Assembly (NCBI GenBank): GCA_026004215.1
Contig: BPIR01000003.1
Coordinates: 376,879-440,878, forward strand
Origin: Candidatus Binatia bacterium
GTDB taxonomy: Bacteria; Desulfobacterota; Binatia; HRBIN30
Direction: 5' to 3'
DNA: 64,000 nucleotides
Part shown: in pieces, positions 18,167 to 27,941 of the stretch
Numbering within the stretch: position 1 is the first letter of the stretch
Layout of the letters: each line of letters starts with the position of its first letter
The notes under the pieces: model-generated
Database searches by the model: none
What the model was told of the DNA's origin: nothing
What the model saw: the letters and a program-made list of their open reading frames with translations, nothing else
Translations under genes and position numbers: made by a program

Positions 18167-18892
18167 CTAGGCCAGAGGATTTGTGCGTGGCTTGGTCGCC
18201 CGCCTGAGCTCTTCCACATTTCGAAGGGTAATGGACTGCCGGCCGTAACGGATCAGCCCGCGCTGGGAAAGTTCCGCCATGGCCTTGCTGACCCGTTCCC
18301 GCGAGGCGCCCACCATCTCGGCGAGGTGCTCGTGTGTGAGCGGCAGGCCGATGCGTACGCCTTCAGGAGACGGATGGCCGAAGGCATCGGCCAGTTCCGT
18401 GAGTGCGAGCGCCAAGCGGCCGGGAAGATCGAGCACCATGCAGTGCAACAGACGCATCGCAAAGCGAGCCTGGCGCATGAGCAAGCGGTTAAAAAACTCT
18501 GCGACCACCGAAGAGGGCAAAGTGTGCACGACCCTTTCGAAGTGGGTCCGGGGCAGGAGCGCCAGGGTCGCCTCAGTGAAGGCGTCTGCGGAGCTCCACC
18601 GCGGTCGTTCTCGTTCCACCAGCGGGAAGCCAAAGATCGTTCCCGGCTGGTACAGTGCACAAAGCACTCGCCGCCCATCCGGCAAATACACAGAAACGCT
18701 CACCTCGCCGTGCAAGAGAAAGAAGACGGTACTCCTCGAACTTCCTTGGGGCAAAATGCAGCTTCGGGGCGGATAGGTGCGGAATGTCGCCCCTTCGAGA
18801 AAGCGCTCGATTGCGGCGGAGGGCAAAGCGAAATCGGCAGTCCAACGTGCCCACAGCGCGGGATCAATTGTGGTGACGGCTGTGTGTGACAT
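18167..18892 (-). CDS. Crp/Fnr-family transcriptional regulator
   Basis: A 241-residue regulator. The N-terminal cyclic-nucleotide-type effector barrel spans about 30-150 (YPPRSCILPQG; FFLLHGEVSVSVYLPDGRRV; PGTIFGFPLV). There is a connecting helix (EFFNRLLMRQARFAMRLLHC) and a Crp-type HTH (about 185-230: LTHEHLAEMVGASRERVSKA, then MAELSQRGLI). The recognition helix carries R-E-R, close to the Crp arrangement, which agrees with a perfect TGTGA-N6-TCACA site lying over its own start codon (18885-18900). The effector residues do not show the full cAMP-binding set, so the ligand is open. It is divergent from the amidohydrolase gene and likely controls both. Confidence 0.88.
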   Translation of the reverse strand: MSHTAVTTIDPALWARWTADFALPSAAIERFLEGATFRTYPPRSCILPQGSSRSTVFFLLHGEVSVSVYLPDGRRVLCALYQPGTIFGFPLVERERPRWSSADAFTEATLALLPRTHFERVVHTLPSSVVAEFFNRLLMRQARFAMRLLHCMVLDLPGRLALALTELADAFGHPSPEGVRIGLPLTHEHLAEMVGASRERVSKAMAELSQRGLIRYGRQSITLRNVEELRRATKPRTNPLA

Positions 18893-18900
18893 TGGTCACA
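18885..18900. promoter_or_regulatory. Perfect CRP-type operator between divergent genes
   Basis: The bases read TGTGA, six bases, TCACA: a perfect Crp-class dyad. It covers the start codon of the Crp-family gene (18892, minus strand) and lies 87 bases upstream of the amidohydrolase start (18987). The position suggests negative autoregulation of the regulator and activation or repression of the amidohydrolase. Binding is an inference from the match. Confidence 0.6.
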
Positions 18901-18986
18901 GACCCTCGATGCGGTTTCTCCTAAGGAGCCATTGAAGAAAAAACAACTAGCCGGTGAAGAACTCACTGGCGGAGGAGGGAAAGGAA

Positions 18987-20153
18987 ATGGAAGCGCGACC
19001 AAGGTATCAGTTCATCTCGGCGGACTCCCACATCGTGGAGCCTCCCGATTTGTGGGAAAAGTGGTTGCCGAAAGAGTTCCTGCCAAAGGCGCCCAAGCTG
19101 GTAAAGGATGCAGAAGGCGGCGATGCTTGGCAGTATCGTCCCGGCACACCTCCGGTGCCGCTCGGCTTGGTGACGACGTACCCGGGGCGAACTTACGACC
19201 AGTTCAAGTGGACAGGCGCCCGCTACGACAAGGTAAACAAGGGTGCTTTCATTGGCTCCGAGCGAGTCAAGGAACAGATCACGGACGGTGTCGATGCCGA
19301 GGTCTTGTATCCCTCGCAGCGCACCATGCGCCACTTCATGCTCGATGACGATCCGGAATTCCACAAAGCTGGAATCCAGGCGTACAATAATTGGATGGCC
19401 AAGGAGTTCATGGCGGCCGACCCGACTCGCCTGATTGGGCTGGCGCAAATGCCCAACTTGGGCGTGGAGGAAATGATTCGCGAAATGCGGCGGGCAAAGG
19501 AACTCGGCCTCAAAGGCGTGATCTTGTCGAGTTGGCCCAGCGGCGCGCCGGCACTGACCGTGGATGACAATGCCTTTTGGGCGGAGGCGGAAAAGCTGGA
19601 AATGCCAGTGAGCATTCACCTCGGCGTGGCGTCGAAGCAAAGCGGCAAGGCCCAGGTGAGCACCGGAATGATGGAGGGCCAAGGGTTGCTCAGCACCGGA
19701 GCGAAAACGATCGTGGGTTACGCTTGTGCCGGGCTGGACACCATGCCGAACATCATCGCCGAGACGATTCTTTCCGGGCTCTTCGACCGGTTTCCCCGGC
19801 TCAAGTTTATCTCCGTTGAAGCGGGTGCAGGTTGGGTGCCCTTCTTCCTGGAACAGCTCGATGACCGCTACTTCCGCAACCGCGCCTGGGCAAAGGTGGA
19901 GCTCCAAATGCTTCCCAGCGAATATTTTCGCCGCAATTGGTACGTTACGTTCGTGCAGGATTTCTACGGCGTGCGCAATCGCCATGCAGTGGGGGTCAAG
20001 AACATGATGTGGTCCACCGACTACCCGCATCACATTTGCGACTGGCCCTACACGCGCAAGCTCGCCAACGAGATGTTTTCGGGTGTGCCGGAGGAAGAGC
20101 GCTACGCCATTTGCGCGGGCAACGCAGTGGAACTGTACAAGCTTGCCCACTGA
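18987..20153 (+). CDS. Amidohydrolase-2 family metal-dependent hydrolase
   Basis: A 388-residue TIM-barrel protein of the amidohydrolase 2 (ACMSD-like) family. The N-terminal metal motif is ISADSHIVEPPDLWEKWLP (D-S-H). Further on are MPVSIHLGVASKQSG (metal His), the stretch LKFISVEAGAGWVPFFLEQL, and the C-terminal metal Asp in MMWSTDYPHH. The ATG at 18987 follows GGAGGAGGGA about 7 bases upstream; a GTG at 18954 is less likely. Family members decarboxylate or hydrolyse aromatic and cyclic carbon compounds. The gene is divergent from the Crp-family regulator and shares its operator region. Confidence 0.9.
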   Translation: MEARPRYQFISADSHIVEPPDLWEKWLPKEFLPKAPKLVKDAEGGDAWQYRPGTPPVPLGLVTTYPGRTYDQFKWTGARYDKVNKGAFIGSERVKEQITDGVDAEVLYPSQRTMRHFMLDDDPEFHKAGIQAYNNWMAKEFMAADPTRLIGLAQMPNLGVEEMIREMRRAKELGLKGVILSSWPSGAPALTVDDNAFWAEAEKLEMPVSIHLGVASKQSGKAQVSTGMMEGQGLLSTGAKTIVGYACAGLDTMPNIIAETILSGLFDRFPRLKFISVEAGAGWVPFFLEQLDDRYFRNRAWAKVELQMLPSEYFRRNWYVTFVQDFYGVRNRHAVGVKNMMWSTDYPHHICDWPYTRKLANEMFSGVPEEERYAICAGNAVELYKLAH

Positions 20154-20286
20154 CCCTACCGCCGTGCCCGCAGCCGGGTGGAGTTGTTTCGGAGCGGCGC
20201 ATGGCGTCCCGAGCACGGAGTCGCCGTGCGCCGCACCCCGAGGGTTCGGTTGACGAAGGGGGATATTCTGTTGTTAACCAGCACCA

Positions 20287-20760
20287 ATGAGACCGACCAG
20301 CGCTCCACTCCGTTGCTTCGCTGCGGGCTTGAGCTTCTCGCTGACGCTTGCCGCCACGGCGCCGGCCGCGGTGGCGCAAGGGCACTGGCGAGAACCGACT
20401 CCAGACCTGGCGGCTCCACCCGCATCCACAGTGGCGCATGAGACGGTGCGGACGGTCCACGAGATCCTCCTCCTCGCTCCGCCTCCCCCAGCTTTGGTTC
20501 CGGAACTTTGGGACTATTACCTCATCCTTTCCGAGCGAGCTGCTACTGGGGAGGTGTCGCCGGGGTGGGCGGCGTATCTATACACGAACTATTTCCTCGA
20601 TTTGCTTCGCGATCGCCCGAGCGGCGTTCCGCGGCGAGACCGCGAGGAGCTCAGGCGAGTGCTGCAACAGAGCATCGAGTACTACAACATTCGAAAACGC
20701 CCAGAGGCTCGCCCGGCGCCGTTCGGCCACTGGGTGTATCAGGTGATGCCGACCCAGTGA
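20287..20760 (+). CDS. Hypothetical secreted protein
   Basis: A 157-residue protein with a clear Sec signal peptide (CFAAGLSFSLTLAATAPAAVAQ, cleaved around residue 31). The mature part starts with a Pro-rich segment and then a helical region with many Tyr and Asp (LWDYYLILSERAATG; AYLYTNYFLDLLRDRPSG) followed by REELRRVLQQSIEYYNIRKR. I recognise no family. The composition and the signal peptide support a real periplasmic protein. No close operon partner. Confidence 0.5.
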   Translation: MRPTSAPLRCFAAGLSFSLTLAATAPAAVAQGHWREPTPDLAAPPASTVAHETVRTVHEILLLAPPPPALVPELWDYYLILSERAATGEVSPGWAAYLYTNYFLDLLRDRPSGVPRRDREELRRVLQQSIEYYNIRKRPEARPAPFGHWVYQVMPTQ

Positions 20761-20891
20761 TTGCTGCTGCAACATCCCCGTAAGCACGGGGCTCTCCGCA
20801 AAGCCGCGCGTGGCGGTGCGGGAAGGCTCTTTGTTTGTGGCCGTTCGGCTGTGGACAAGGTCGTTTCGCGGGAGCATAAAACTCGCTGCGT

Positions 20892-22949
20892 ATGCGTGGA
20901 AAACGCTGGCGGCGTTCCGGCAAGAAAACCACGGCGTTCGTGCTTCACGGAATCCTGGGGGTGGCTTCTTGGCTGCGGGCCGCTGCTGCGTTGGATCTCT
21001 CGCCGGCGCACTCCTGCCCCGGCGATTGTAACTCGGACGGGCGGGTAACCGTCGAAGAGATTGTCCTCGGAGTCCGCATCGCGTTGGAGATCGCGCGAGT
21101 GGAAGAGTGCACCGCCGCCGATATCAATCGGGACCATTTGGTTACGATCGAGGAAATCGTGCGCAGCGTGGACTCGGCCTTGCGCGGTTGCGCAGCGACC
21201 CCTTCGGTAACCGCGCCCACCGAGGGGGTGCCGGCCGCAAGCCCGACGCGGTCTCCTTCCGCAGGGAATTCCGCTCGGCCGTCCACCAGCGCCACAATAA
21301 CGCCGAGCGCGACATCCACGCCGAGCGGCGCGGAGCCGACCCAGCTGGTTGCGTGTTTTCGCGACGTTTCTAAGGAAGCGGGGCTGGACTACGTGCATTA
21401 CACGGTGCCCGTTCCGCCGCCGTTTTACGAACAACTATTCTTTGCGGGTGGCGCGGCTGCAGGGGATTTCGATGGGGACGGGCGGGTGGACCTGGCCGTG
21501 ACCAAACTGAGCGATCCCTCGCTGCTGTTGTTCCGCAACCGCGGCGACGGGACGTTTACGGAAGTGTCCGCCGGAGCTGGCGTTGCGATGCCGGGGGCGC
21601 GTTTGAACGGGGTGGCTTGGGGAGACATAGACAACGATGGCGATCTCGATCTCTACGCCACTGCGCTGGGTGTGGATCAACGTCGGCACGTGCTGTTCGT
21701 CAATGACGGCACCGGCCATTTCACCGAAGAAGCGGTGGTACGGAACGCGGCGGTGGCGGATGAAGAACCGCACTACGGGTTCAGCGTGGCCTTTGGAGAC
21801 TACAATCTCGACGGTTACCTGGATATTCACGTTACCGAGTGGCGCCCGCGCCCTTACAATCGCTTCGGTGCACCCTCGCACGCGCGACTTCTCCGCAACG
21901 AGGGATCTTCTCGTCCAGGATATTTCCGGGATGTAACTGTAGAGGCTGGAGTGGGCTTGGATTCCATTCCGCCGCTGCGCAGCGATTTGGGATTTGGTTT
22001 TTCCTTTAGCTCCCGCTTCGCCGATCTCGACGAAGATGGTTGGCCCGATCTCCTGATTGCTTCGGATTTTGGCACGAGCCGGCTATTTTGGAATCAGGGC
22101 GATGGAACGTTCCTCGACGGGACTGTTGCCGCCGGCGTTGGAACCGATGAGAACGGGATGGGCCAAGCCGTGGGTGACGTGGATGGCGACGGTCGTTTGG
22201 ACTGGTTCATAAGCTCCATTTGGGATCCGCAGGCGCGGTGCCAGGGCCCTGAGGGGTGCTATTGGGGTACGAGCGGGAATCGCTTGTACCGGAACTTGGG
22301 CGAGCGGCGTTTTGCGGACGTCACCGACCACTATGGCGTACGAGATGCCGGCTGGGCTTGGGGAGCTACCTTTTGGGACCCCGATCATGACGGCGACCTG
22401 GATTTGTTGGTCGTGAACGGCGCCCGGTTTCCCATCCTCGACGTCATTGGAATGCCGGAACTCGATGACGACTACGAGCACGACCGCTTGCGGATGTGGG
22501 AAAACATCGGTGGGCAGATGCGAGAAGTGGCGCAGGATTGGGGCTTGAAGGATGAACGGCAGGGTCGTGCCGTGGTTGTTTGGGACTACGATGAAGACGG
22601 CGACTTGGATGTGTTCGTAACCAACAACTCCGACCATCCCGCACTTTACAAGAACGAGTGCGGGAATCGCCGTGCCTGGCTCAAGGTCCGGGTTGCCGGA
22701 ACCCGCTCGAACCGCAGTGGGATTGGCGCGCGCGTGCGGGTGTGGCGGTCGCCCGCCGCGGCGCTGCAGGTGCGGGAGATCGACGGCGGAAGCAACTACC
22801 TCGGCCACAACGAGCGAGTGGCTCACTTCGGCCTCGGCGACAGCCGTGAGCCGGTTGCTCGTGTCGAGGTCGCTTGGCCCGGCAGCCCGGCAAAGCTCGT
22901 GTGGACACAGGTGCCCGCGAACAGCGTTCTTTACGCGCTGGAGCCCTGA
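20892..22949 (+). CDS. Secreted FG-GAP/VCBS and ASPIC-UnbV protein with dockerin-like EF-hand pair
   Basis: A 685-residue exported protein. After the leader come two EF-hand-like repeats, GDCNSDGRVTVEEIVLGVRI and ADINRDHLVTIEEIVRSVDS (about residues 44-100), a dockerin-like pair. A Thr/Ser/Pro linker follows (about 105-150). Then a long series of FG-GAP/VCBS repeats with Ca-binding loops (GDFDGDGRVDLAV; GDIDNDGDLDLYA; GDYNLDGYLDIHV; ADLDEDGWPDLL; GDVDGDGRLDWF; DPDHDGDLDLLV; WDYDEDGDLDVFV) should form a beta-propeller-type fold. The last 75 residues (IGARVRVW; REIDGGSNYLGHNERVAHFG) are an ASPIC/UnbV domain. The final 230 coding bases lie in a 286-bp repeat found again at 38755. Probable Ca-dependent cell-surface or extracellular adhesion role. 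Confidence 0.9.
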   Translation: MRGKRWRRSGKKTTAFVLHGILGVASWLRAAAALDLSPAHSCPGDCNSDGRVTVEEIVLGVRIALEIARVEECTAADINRDHLVTIEEIVRSVDSALRGCAATPSVTAPTEGVPAASPTRSPSAGNSARPSTSATITPSATSTPSGAEPTQLVACFRDVSKEAGLDYVHYTVPVPPPFYEQLFFAGGAAAGDFDGDGRVDLAVTKLSDPSLLLFRNRGDGTFTEVSAGAGVAMPGARLNGVAWGDIDNDGDLDLYATALGVDQRRHVLFVNDGTGHFTEEAVVRNAAVADEEPHYGFSVAFGDYNLDGYLDIHVTEWRPRPYNRFGAPSHARLLRNEGSSRPGYFRDVTVEAGVGLDSIPPLRSDLGFGFSFSSRFADLDEDGWPDLLIASDFGTSRLFWNQGDGTFLDGTVAAGVGTDENGMGQAVGDVDGDGRLDWFISSIWDPQARCQGPEGCYWGTSGNRLYRNLGERRFADVTDHYGVRDAGWAWGATFWDPDHDGDLDLLVVNGARFPILDVIGMPELDDDYEHDRLRMWENIGGQMREVAQDWGLKDERQGRAVVVWDYDEDGDLDVFVTNNSDHPALYKNECGNRRAWLKVRVAGTRSNRSGIGARVRVWRSPAAALQVREIDGGSNYLGHNERVAHFGLGDSREPVARVEVAWPGSPAKLVWTQVPANSVLYALEP

Positions 22950-23005
22950 TTCCCTCGCGAGGCCGATTTCGCTGAAAGCCTGTCGCGTTGCTGGTGTCGC
23001 GCCGC
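22720..23005. repeat. 286-bp direct repeat, left copy (island boundary)
   Basis: The 286 bases here are identical to 38755-39040 and in the same orientation, offset 16,035 bases. The left copy contains the last 230 bases of the FG-GAP/ASPIC gene, its stop, and 56 bases beyond. Identity ends at 23005 (next base G here, A in the right copy) and begins at 22720 (preceding base G here, A at right). A 7-bp GC hairpin (23003-23019) sits on the inner edge. The copies bracket the defence-type island. Confidence 0.97.
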
Positions 23006-23030
23006 GCGCTTCGCGCGCGCTTCCCAACAG

Positions 23031-24932
23031 GCCCCTCTCCCTTCGAGGCGGATAGGTAGAGTGGAGGTCGTCCGCCTCAGAGGCACGGATCGCAGCATCG
23101 GTTCAGGCCCTCACCCAGCCTGCGGCTGACCCGGCCCCGAAAACCGGCAGTTGGTGGTTTCCGGCAGCAACCGACAAGAGTTTACACAAAAGGACCTAGG
23201 TCAAGCGTTGCGGACCAAGCGGCCAAGTGGCTAACTGGCGAACCGGCGAACTGCCTAGGCACCACGCAGCGAACCTTTCCGCGCCACTTGCCATTTCTCG
23301 TATTCTCACCGGAGTGTGTCTGGCTACGGCGATATTGGGGGCGCGCTGGTCTGTCATTCCCTGCGCCCTTTTAAAGTAAAGCGGAGCATGAGGGCCAAAC
23401 GCGCCACTGCAGCGATCTGGGGGGCCGTCATGGGGGAGGCCATGGAGGATACGGTTAGGCAAGAATCGGTCAGGCTCGCGCGCTCCCTAGCCTCCTGGTC
23501 CTGTTGGCGGGCCAAGCGGAAAGCCGGAAGAAGGCTGGCCAGTGATTTGCTGCTCGTGAGCGCGGAGGTCCCCAGATGAACACACCAACAAGCGAAGCTG
23601 CAAACGGGGCAAGCACAAGGAGATACGGAGATGTGGGCGATTCGAGGGTTTCGAGCAGGTGTATCCATTGGGGGATGCCGATGAGGCCTAGAGCGGCTGG
23701 CAGGAGGTCGGCGCCCGTGTCGTCTCGGACGAGATGTTCTATCGGTAGGTCCGCGTTGTCGTTGGATGTAGCTTGAGTTCAGTTGCGCGCCGGGTAATAA
23801 GAGAGCCCTCTGACCGGTGGGCTGGGCAACTATGGCGCTCGTACTTCACACCCGATGTTGTCGACCTGGGCGAGCTGCGATGGCAAGCACCTGCACCAGC
23901 CAGCCTCTGCCGTTGACGCCTAGGTGGCAGAAGCGGCAAGGGCCGTAACCGCCTCAGGCCCAGGTATTCCACACCGAGGTTGGGGGTGAAGATCATGCCG
24001 CCGGGTAAAACTTGTTGTCGCCGCGTTTGTATTCCACGACGCTGGCCAGGATTCGCCCAGTATCCGCGCGTGCTTCACTGCGTTCGCCGAGTTCCATGGC
24101 TGCCGCAACGATGGCATGAACGAGTCGGTCCACTTTGCCCTTGGCCATACCTGCAACTCGGTGGCCTTCGAGGGTGTCGAGGCAATGGGCAAGCGCGAGA
24201 GGCTCGCAAAGCTGTCGTACGCGATAAAAAAGGTCCCCGCTCCGGGCGTGCCAGAGAACCGCTCCGGTCGTGTCCCTCGGGAAAGCTGCTGTACAGCTCT
24301 ACCGCGGAAGTCGTCCTTTCGCGGGGCTCTGAGCACGGAGGACGTCAAAGCGGCGAGCGATTCCACGCGAGTACGGAGGTCCGCGATCGAGCAGGTTTTC
24401 ACCCGAGCGGCGCACAAGCCCGCAGCGCTCCGCATTGTTCCGTACACGCACCGTCGGGCCGCTGGCGCACAATCGAAAACACACACCAAGCCAAAGCGCC
24501 CACCAGGCAGGAATTACGCCACAAGCTGTGCCCCTGCCAGGCAGGAATAGAGAATCGGGGCGGAGCTCGTGCGGAAGATCTGCTGGCGCGGTTCGAGACA
24601 GCTCTCGGCCAGATTCACCCAACGGTGAGCCGTCAGTCCGCTTGCTGCAACGGACAAGGGAGACAGCAGCCGGTGGTCCTGAGGTCTCGCGAAAACCGCC
24701 GACTTCGGTGCACTTTTCGAGAGACATGGGAAAGCCTCGTTGCTTCCCAGCTACACGGCGACCGCGAGGCTCTCGATCGCTTCATGCGGTGCACCGACGA
24801 GGCTGCGCTTGGCGAATGTCATACAGGGCCGAACGAGCAGGAATGTCCGGAACACCAAGCGACAAGGCAGGGCTGTCTCGTGGTCGGCGCGCGCGACAAG
24901 CGGTCGGCCGTTCCACTGTCAGGAGGTCGTTC
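23031..24932. other. Long stretch without a supported gene (left end of island)
   Basis: About 1.9 kb between the left repeat and the SNF2 helicase. Short open frames occur on both strands (for example 23316-23579 plus, 23354-23668 minus, 23920-24489 minus, 24116-24550 plus), but none has a ribosome site, a recognisable motif, or convincing composition. The minus-strand pieces at 23739-24489 could be a decayed gene: the reading continues between frames around 23990 (PNLGVEYLG in one frame beside PQPRCGIPG in the other). The frame of the helicase is open back to 24435 but has no good start there. The stretch may hold regulatory RNA or promoter sequence for the operon, or be debris. Confidence 0.5.
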
Positions 24933-27900
24933 ATGAGCAACGTGGAGCTTCGAATCAACGACCGCATACTCCTTCGCGACCGTCCATGGGTGGTGCGCTC
25001 GACGACGGCACTCACTGGTGGCAGGCGAGTCCTGGAGCTCGAGGCCCTCGATGGCGAGACCCCGAACTCCCTCTCCGTGGTTTCTCCGCCAGAGGAGGCC
25101 CTGCTGCTTCCGAGCGAAGACATTGCCTTCGACTTATCGCACCTCGACTCTTACACGGCATGGGCCAATTCCCACTGCATCCTGGCGGCCACGCTTGCGC
25201 GCGAAACCGGCGTCCTTTGGGGAGCCCGCTTCGGACGCGTAGCGCTTGAGGCCTACCAACTTGCTCCCGCGCTGCGCATCCTAGCCAAACCGCAACCCCG
25301 TCTTCTGGTCGCCGACGACGTCGGTCTGGGGAAGACAATCGAAGCTGGGCTGGCAATGTTGGAGCTGATGGCCCGCGGGCGGGTGCGCAGGGTTCTCATT
25401 GTCACGCCCCCTGGACTTATGGAGCAGTGGCGAGTTGAGCTCGAGGACAAGTTTGGTCTTCGCTTCCAGATCATCGGCAACGCCGCCGATTTGGCAACGG
25501 CTCAGGAAAGCCTTCCTGCGGGCGTGAGCTCTTGGGATGCGCTGCCCTTCGTGATCACATCGATCGACTACGTGAAAAAGGAAACGGTCCGCAACCGGGC
25601 GCTACGAAAGCGCTGGGACTTGGTTATCGTAGACGAGGCCCACGCGTTGGCCGAATCGGGCACCCCACAAAACCCGTACCGAACCCAGCGTACCCGCCTC
25701 GGGCTCGCTCTGCGGGATGCAAGCCGCAGTCTCCTGCTGCTTACGGCAACGCCCCATAACGGCTACCCGCATTCTTTTCGGTCGTTGCTCGAGTTGGTAG
25801 AGCCCTCGATGGCTACCTTGGCCGGTTCCCCGCAACACGTCCGCCGGCGCGTGGAAACCGCGATGGTGCGAAGGATGAAGCGACAAATCCGACGTCGCGC
25901 AGATGGGGCCGAGGTCCCGGTCTTTCCCGAACGAACGGTCGAGGGAGTGCCTGTTCCTCTCTCCGGAAAGGAACTCGAGCTGATGAAACAAGTTTCCGCT
26001 TACTGCTCGCGCACCGCGCGACAGGCGCAGGGAACAGAAGAAGCCGACCTTGTCGGATTTGCCATGGAGATTGTCAAGAAGCGGGCGCTTTCTTCCCGCA
26101 GGGCGCTGGAGCGCACCATTGAACATCGCCTCGAAGCCCTCACCCGCGAGGAGGCCCGTGAGGAAGCCCCACCACTCTCGGAACTACGAGACTATCAGGC
26201 AGATTTGCCATTGACCGAAGCGCAGAGCGAGCGCACCGCACGGCGCATCCTGCGCGCGGCTATTCCAAAAGACGAGCGGCGCCGCCGTTCCGAAGTGCAA
26301 AACCTCAAGCGCATCCGGACCCTGCTTCGGAAACTCGCCCATCGAGACCCAAAAATCGAGGCCTTAGTTGCCGAATTGAAGCGGGTTTTCACCGAAGATC
26401 CCAACGAAAAAGTCATTGTCTTTACGGAGTATCGGGACACGCTGGAGGCCATTTGCGAGCGCCTCGACGCCGAGCCAGTTCTCAAGGATCGATACGTCCG
26501 GCTCCATGGTGGCCTCACCCGCCAGCAGCGGCTCCGCCGCCAGGAACGTTTTGCCACCCCCGACACGCGTGTACTGCTTGCGACCGACGCGGCCAGCGAG
26601 GGGCTCAATCTTCAGTACCATTGCCGCCGCATCGTGCATGTGGAACTCCCTTGGAATCCTAACCGCCTCGAGCAGCGAAATGGCCGCGTCGACCGTTACG
26701 GCCAAACCCGCCCGCCCTTCATTCGCTACCTCTACTATCCGGACAGCCCCGAGGATGACGTCCTGAGCCGCCTTGTCGAGAAAATCGAACGCATGGCCGC
26801 CGATCGCGTTTCCACCCCGGACGTCCTGGGCCTAATCCAAGGGCAGGTTGAGATCCAACAGGAACTCGTCAGCTTGGACGCTGAGACCCCCGATATTGAA
26901 ACGCGAAAACGACAACTGGTGAGGGACTTCGAAGACCGAACCGCCGAGTTCCTACGGGGACTTCAACCCTTATTGACCACCGGAGAGAGCACGGAAAAGG
27001 AGTTGCGCCGAATCCTTGATCTCCTGGACACCCCGGAGCCACTGCTCAAAGACGATGAAGACCTGGAACGCCTGGTTCTGGGGATGCTGGGTTCAAAGGC
27101 CGTGTCCTCCCTTCCGAACATGGAGGGGGTGTATCGCATCGAGGTTCCTTGGAACTATCGGGGCCCGGAGGTTAAACCGGTTTACCCCGCAGCAACTTTC
27201 CGCCGATCTATCGCAGCGCGCACGCGGGCCGATGATGTGGAGTTCCTTACGCCGCTTCACCCCCTGGTGCAGGCCCTCGCCGCCGATGCCCGCCGCCGAT
27301 TGCTTCAGGTCTATCCGAACGTCCGCGGTCTCCCACCCCGGCGCCTGGCGGCTCGGCTCGTATCGGCCAATGAGGCCCCTTCGGTGCTGTTCACCTGGCT
27401 CGGCCGCATCGAGGGCGGCGGCGGATTGTTGGAGGAGCACATGCTTCCGATCCGCGTGGGCATCGAGGGGGCGATTTTGGGAACGCCCGAGGAAAATCTC
27501 CGCTGGCTAGAGTCCGCCCCGGCAGGCGAGGTAAAAAAAGAAGATCTGATCCGCCTCTTCGAGACGCGGTTCGAGAAACTCCGTGAAATCGCTCGAGTAG
27601 AGGCGGCGCGGTGGCTCGCAAGCCGGGCGGAGCAACTTCGAGCTCGCCGGTCCCAGCAGGCCGAAATACTCCGCCGCGCCCTCGAGCGGGACACTGCGGA
27701 CCGGCTGCGCGAGATCGCGGACGAGGAGAAGCGGGCTAGGGGGTTGATGAATGAAACCACCGGACAGCAGTACCTTTTTGCCGAACGCGAGCCCCGGTCT
27801 GGTTTCCAGGAGCGCCGGAAGCTGGTTGAATCCTTTCGCAGTCAGCGCCTTGAAGAAATCGCTGGCTTCGAGAAGGTCGGCGAACCGCCCGCGCCGCAAC

Positions 27901-27941
27901 CTCTGGGGGCGCTGTTTCTCGTGCCGGAAGGGGGTGCATGA
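24933..27941 (+). CDS. SNF2-family helicase (DrmD-like), defence operon
   Basis: A 1002-residue superfamily 2 helicase. The ATG at 24933 has AGGAGG 6 bases upstream. Walker A is DDVGLGKTIEAG (GLGKT at 131-135); the Walker B box is DEAH at 234-237; motif III is LLLTATPHNG. The C-terminal RecA lobe carries VIVFTEYRDTLEAICERL, ATDAASEGLNLQ (about 550) and QRNGRVDRYGQ (about 580). The last 250 residues are helical and R/E-rich (REIARVEAARWLASRAEQLR). This layout matches the SNF2 helicases of class 1 DISARM (DrmD) and similar restriction-linked systems, which translocate on foreign DNA. Its stop overlaps the methyltransferase start by 4 bases (ATGA), so the genes are translationally coupled. Confidence 0.88.
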   Translation: MSNVELRINDRILLRDRPWVVRSTTALTGGRRVLELEALDGETPNSLSVVSPPEEALLLPSEDIAFDLSHLDSYTAWANSHCILAATLARETGVLWGARFGRVALEAYQLAPALRILAKPQPRLLVADDVGLGKTIEAGLAMLELMARGRVRRVLIVTPPGLMEQWRVELEDKFGLRFQIIGNAADLATAQESLPAGVSSWDALPFVITSIDYVKKETVRNRALRKRWDLVIVDEAHALAESGTPQNPYRTQRTRLGLALRDASRSLLLLTATPHNGYPHSFRSLLELVEPSMATLAGSPQHVRRRVETAMVRRMKRQIRRRADGAEVPVFPERTVEGVPVPLSGKELELMKQVSAYCSRTARQAQGTEEADLVGFAMEIVKKRALSSRRALERTIEHRLEALTREEAREEAPPLSELRDYQADLPLTEAQSERTARRILRAAIPKDERRRRSEVQNLKRIRTLLRKLAHRDPKIEALVAELKRVFTEDPNEKVIVFTEYRDTLEAICERLDAEPVLKDRYVRLHGGLTRQQRLRRQERFATPDTRVLLATDAASEGLNLQYHCRRIVHVELPWNPNRLEQRNGRVDRYGQTRPPFIRYLYYPDSPEDDVLSRLVEKIERMAADRVSTPDVLGLIQGQVEIQQELVSLDAETPDIETRKRQLVRDFEDRTAEFLRGLQPLLTTGESTEKELRRILDLLDTPEPLLKDDEDLERLVLGMLGSKAVSSLPNMEGVYRIEVPWNYRGPEVKPVYPAATFRRSIAARTRADDVEFLTPLHPLVQALAADARRRLLQVYPNVRGLPPRRLAARLVSANEAPSVLFTWLGRIEGGGGLLEEHMLPIRVGIEGAILGTPEENLRWLESAPAGEVKKEDLIRLFETRFEKLREIARVEAARWLASRAEQLRARRSQQAEILRRALERDTADRLREIADEEKRARGLMNETTGQQYLFAEREPRSGFQERRKLVESFRSQRLEEIAGFEKVGEPPAPQPLGALFLVPEGGA

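Noticed and set aside
23003..23019. GC-rich 7-bp hairpin at the left repeat edge as a terminator
   Set aside because: No T-tract follows on either strand. It may only mark the junction; no function can be supported.
24435..24932. N-terminal extension of the SNF2 helicase
   Set aside because: The frame is open but lacks a ribosome site and its residues look random; the ATG at 24933 has AGGAGG at the right spacing and begins a normal N-terminus.
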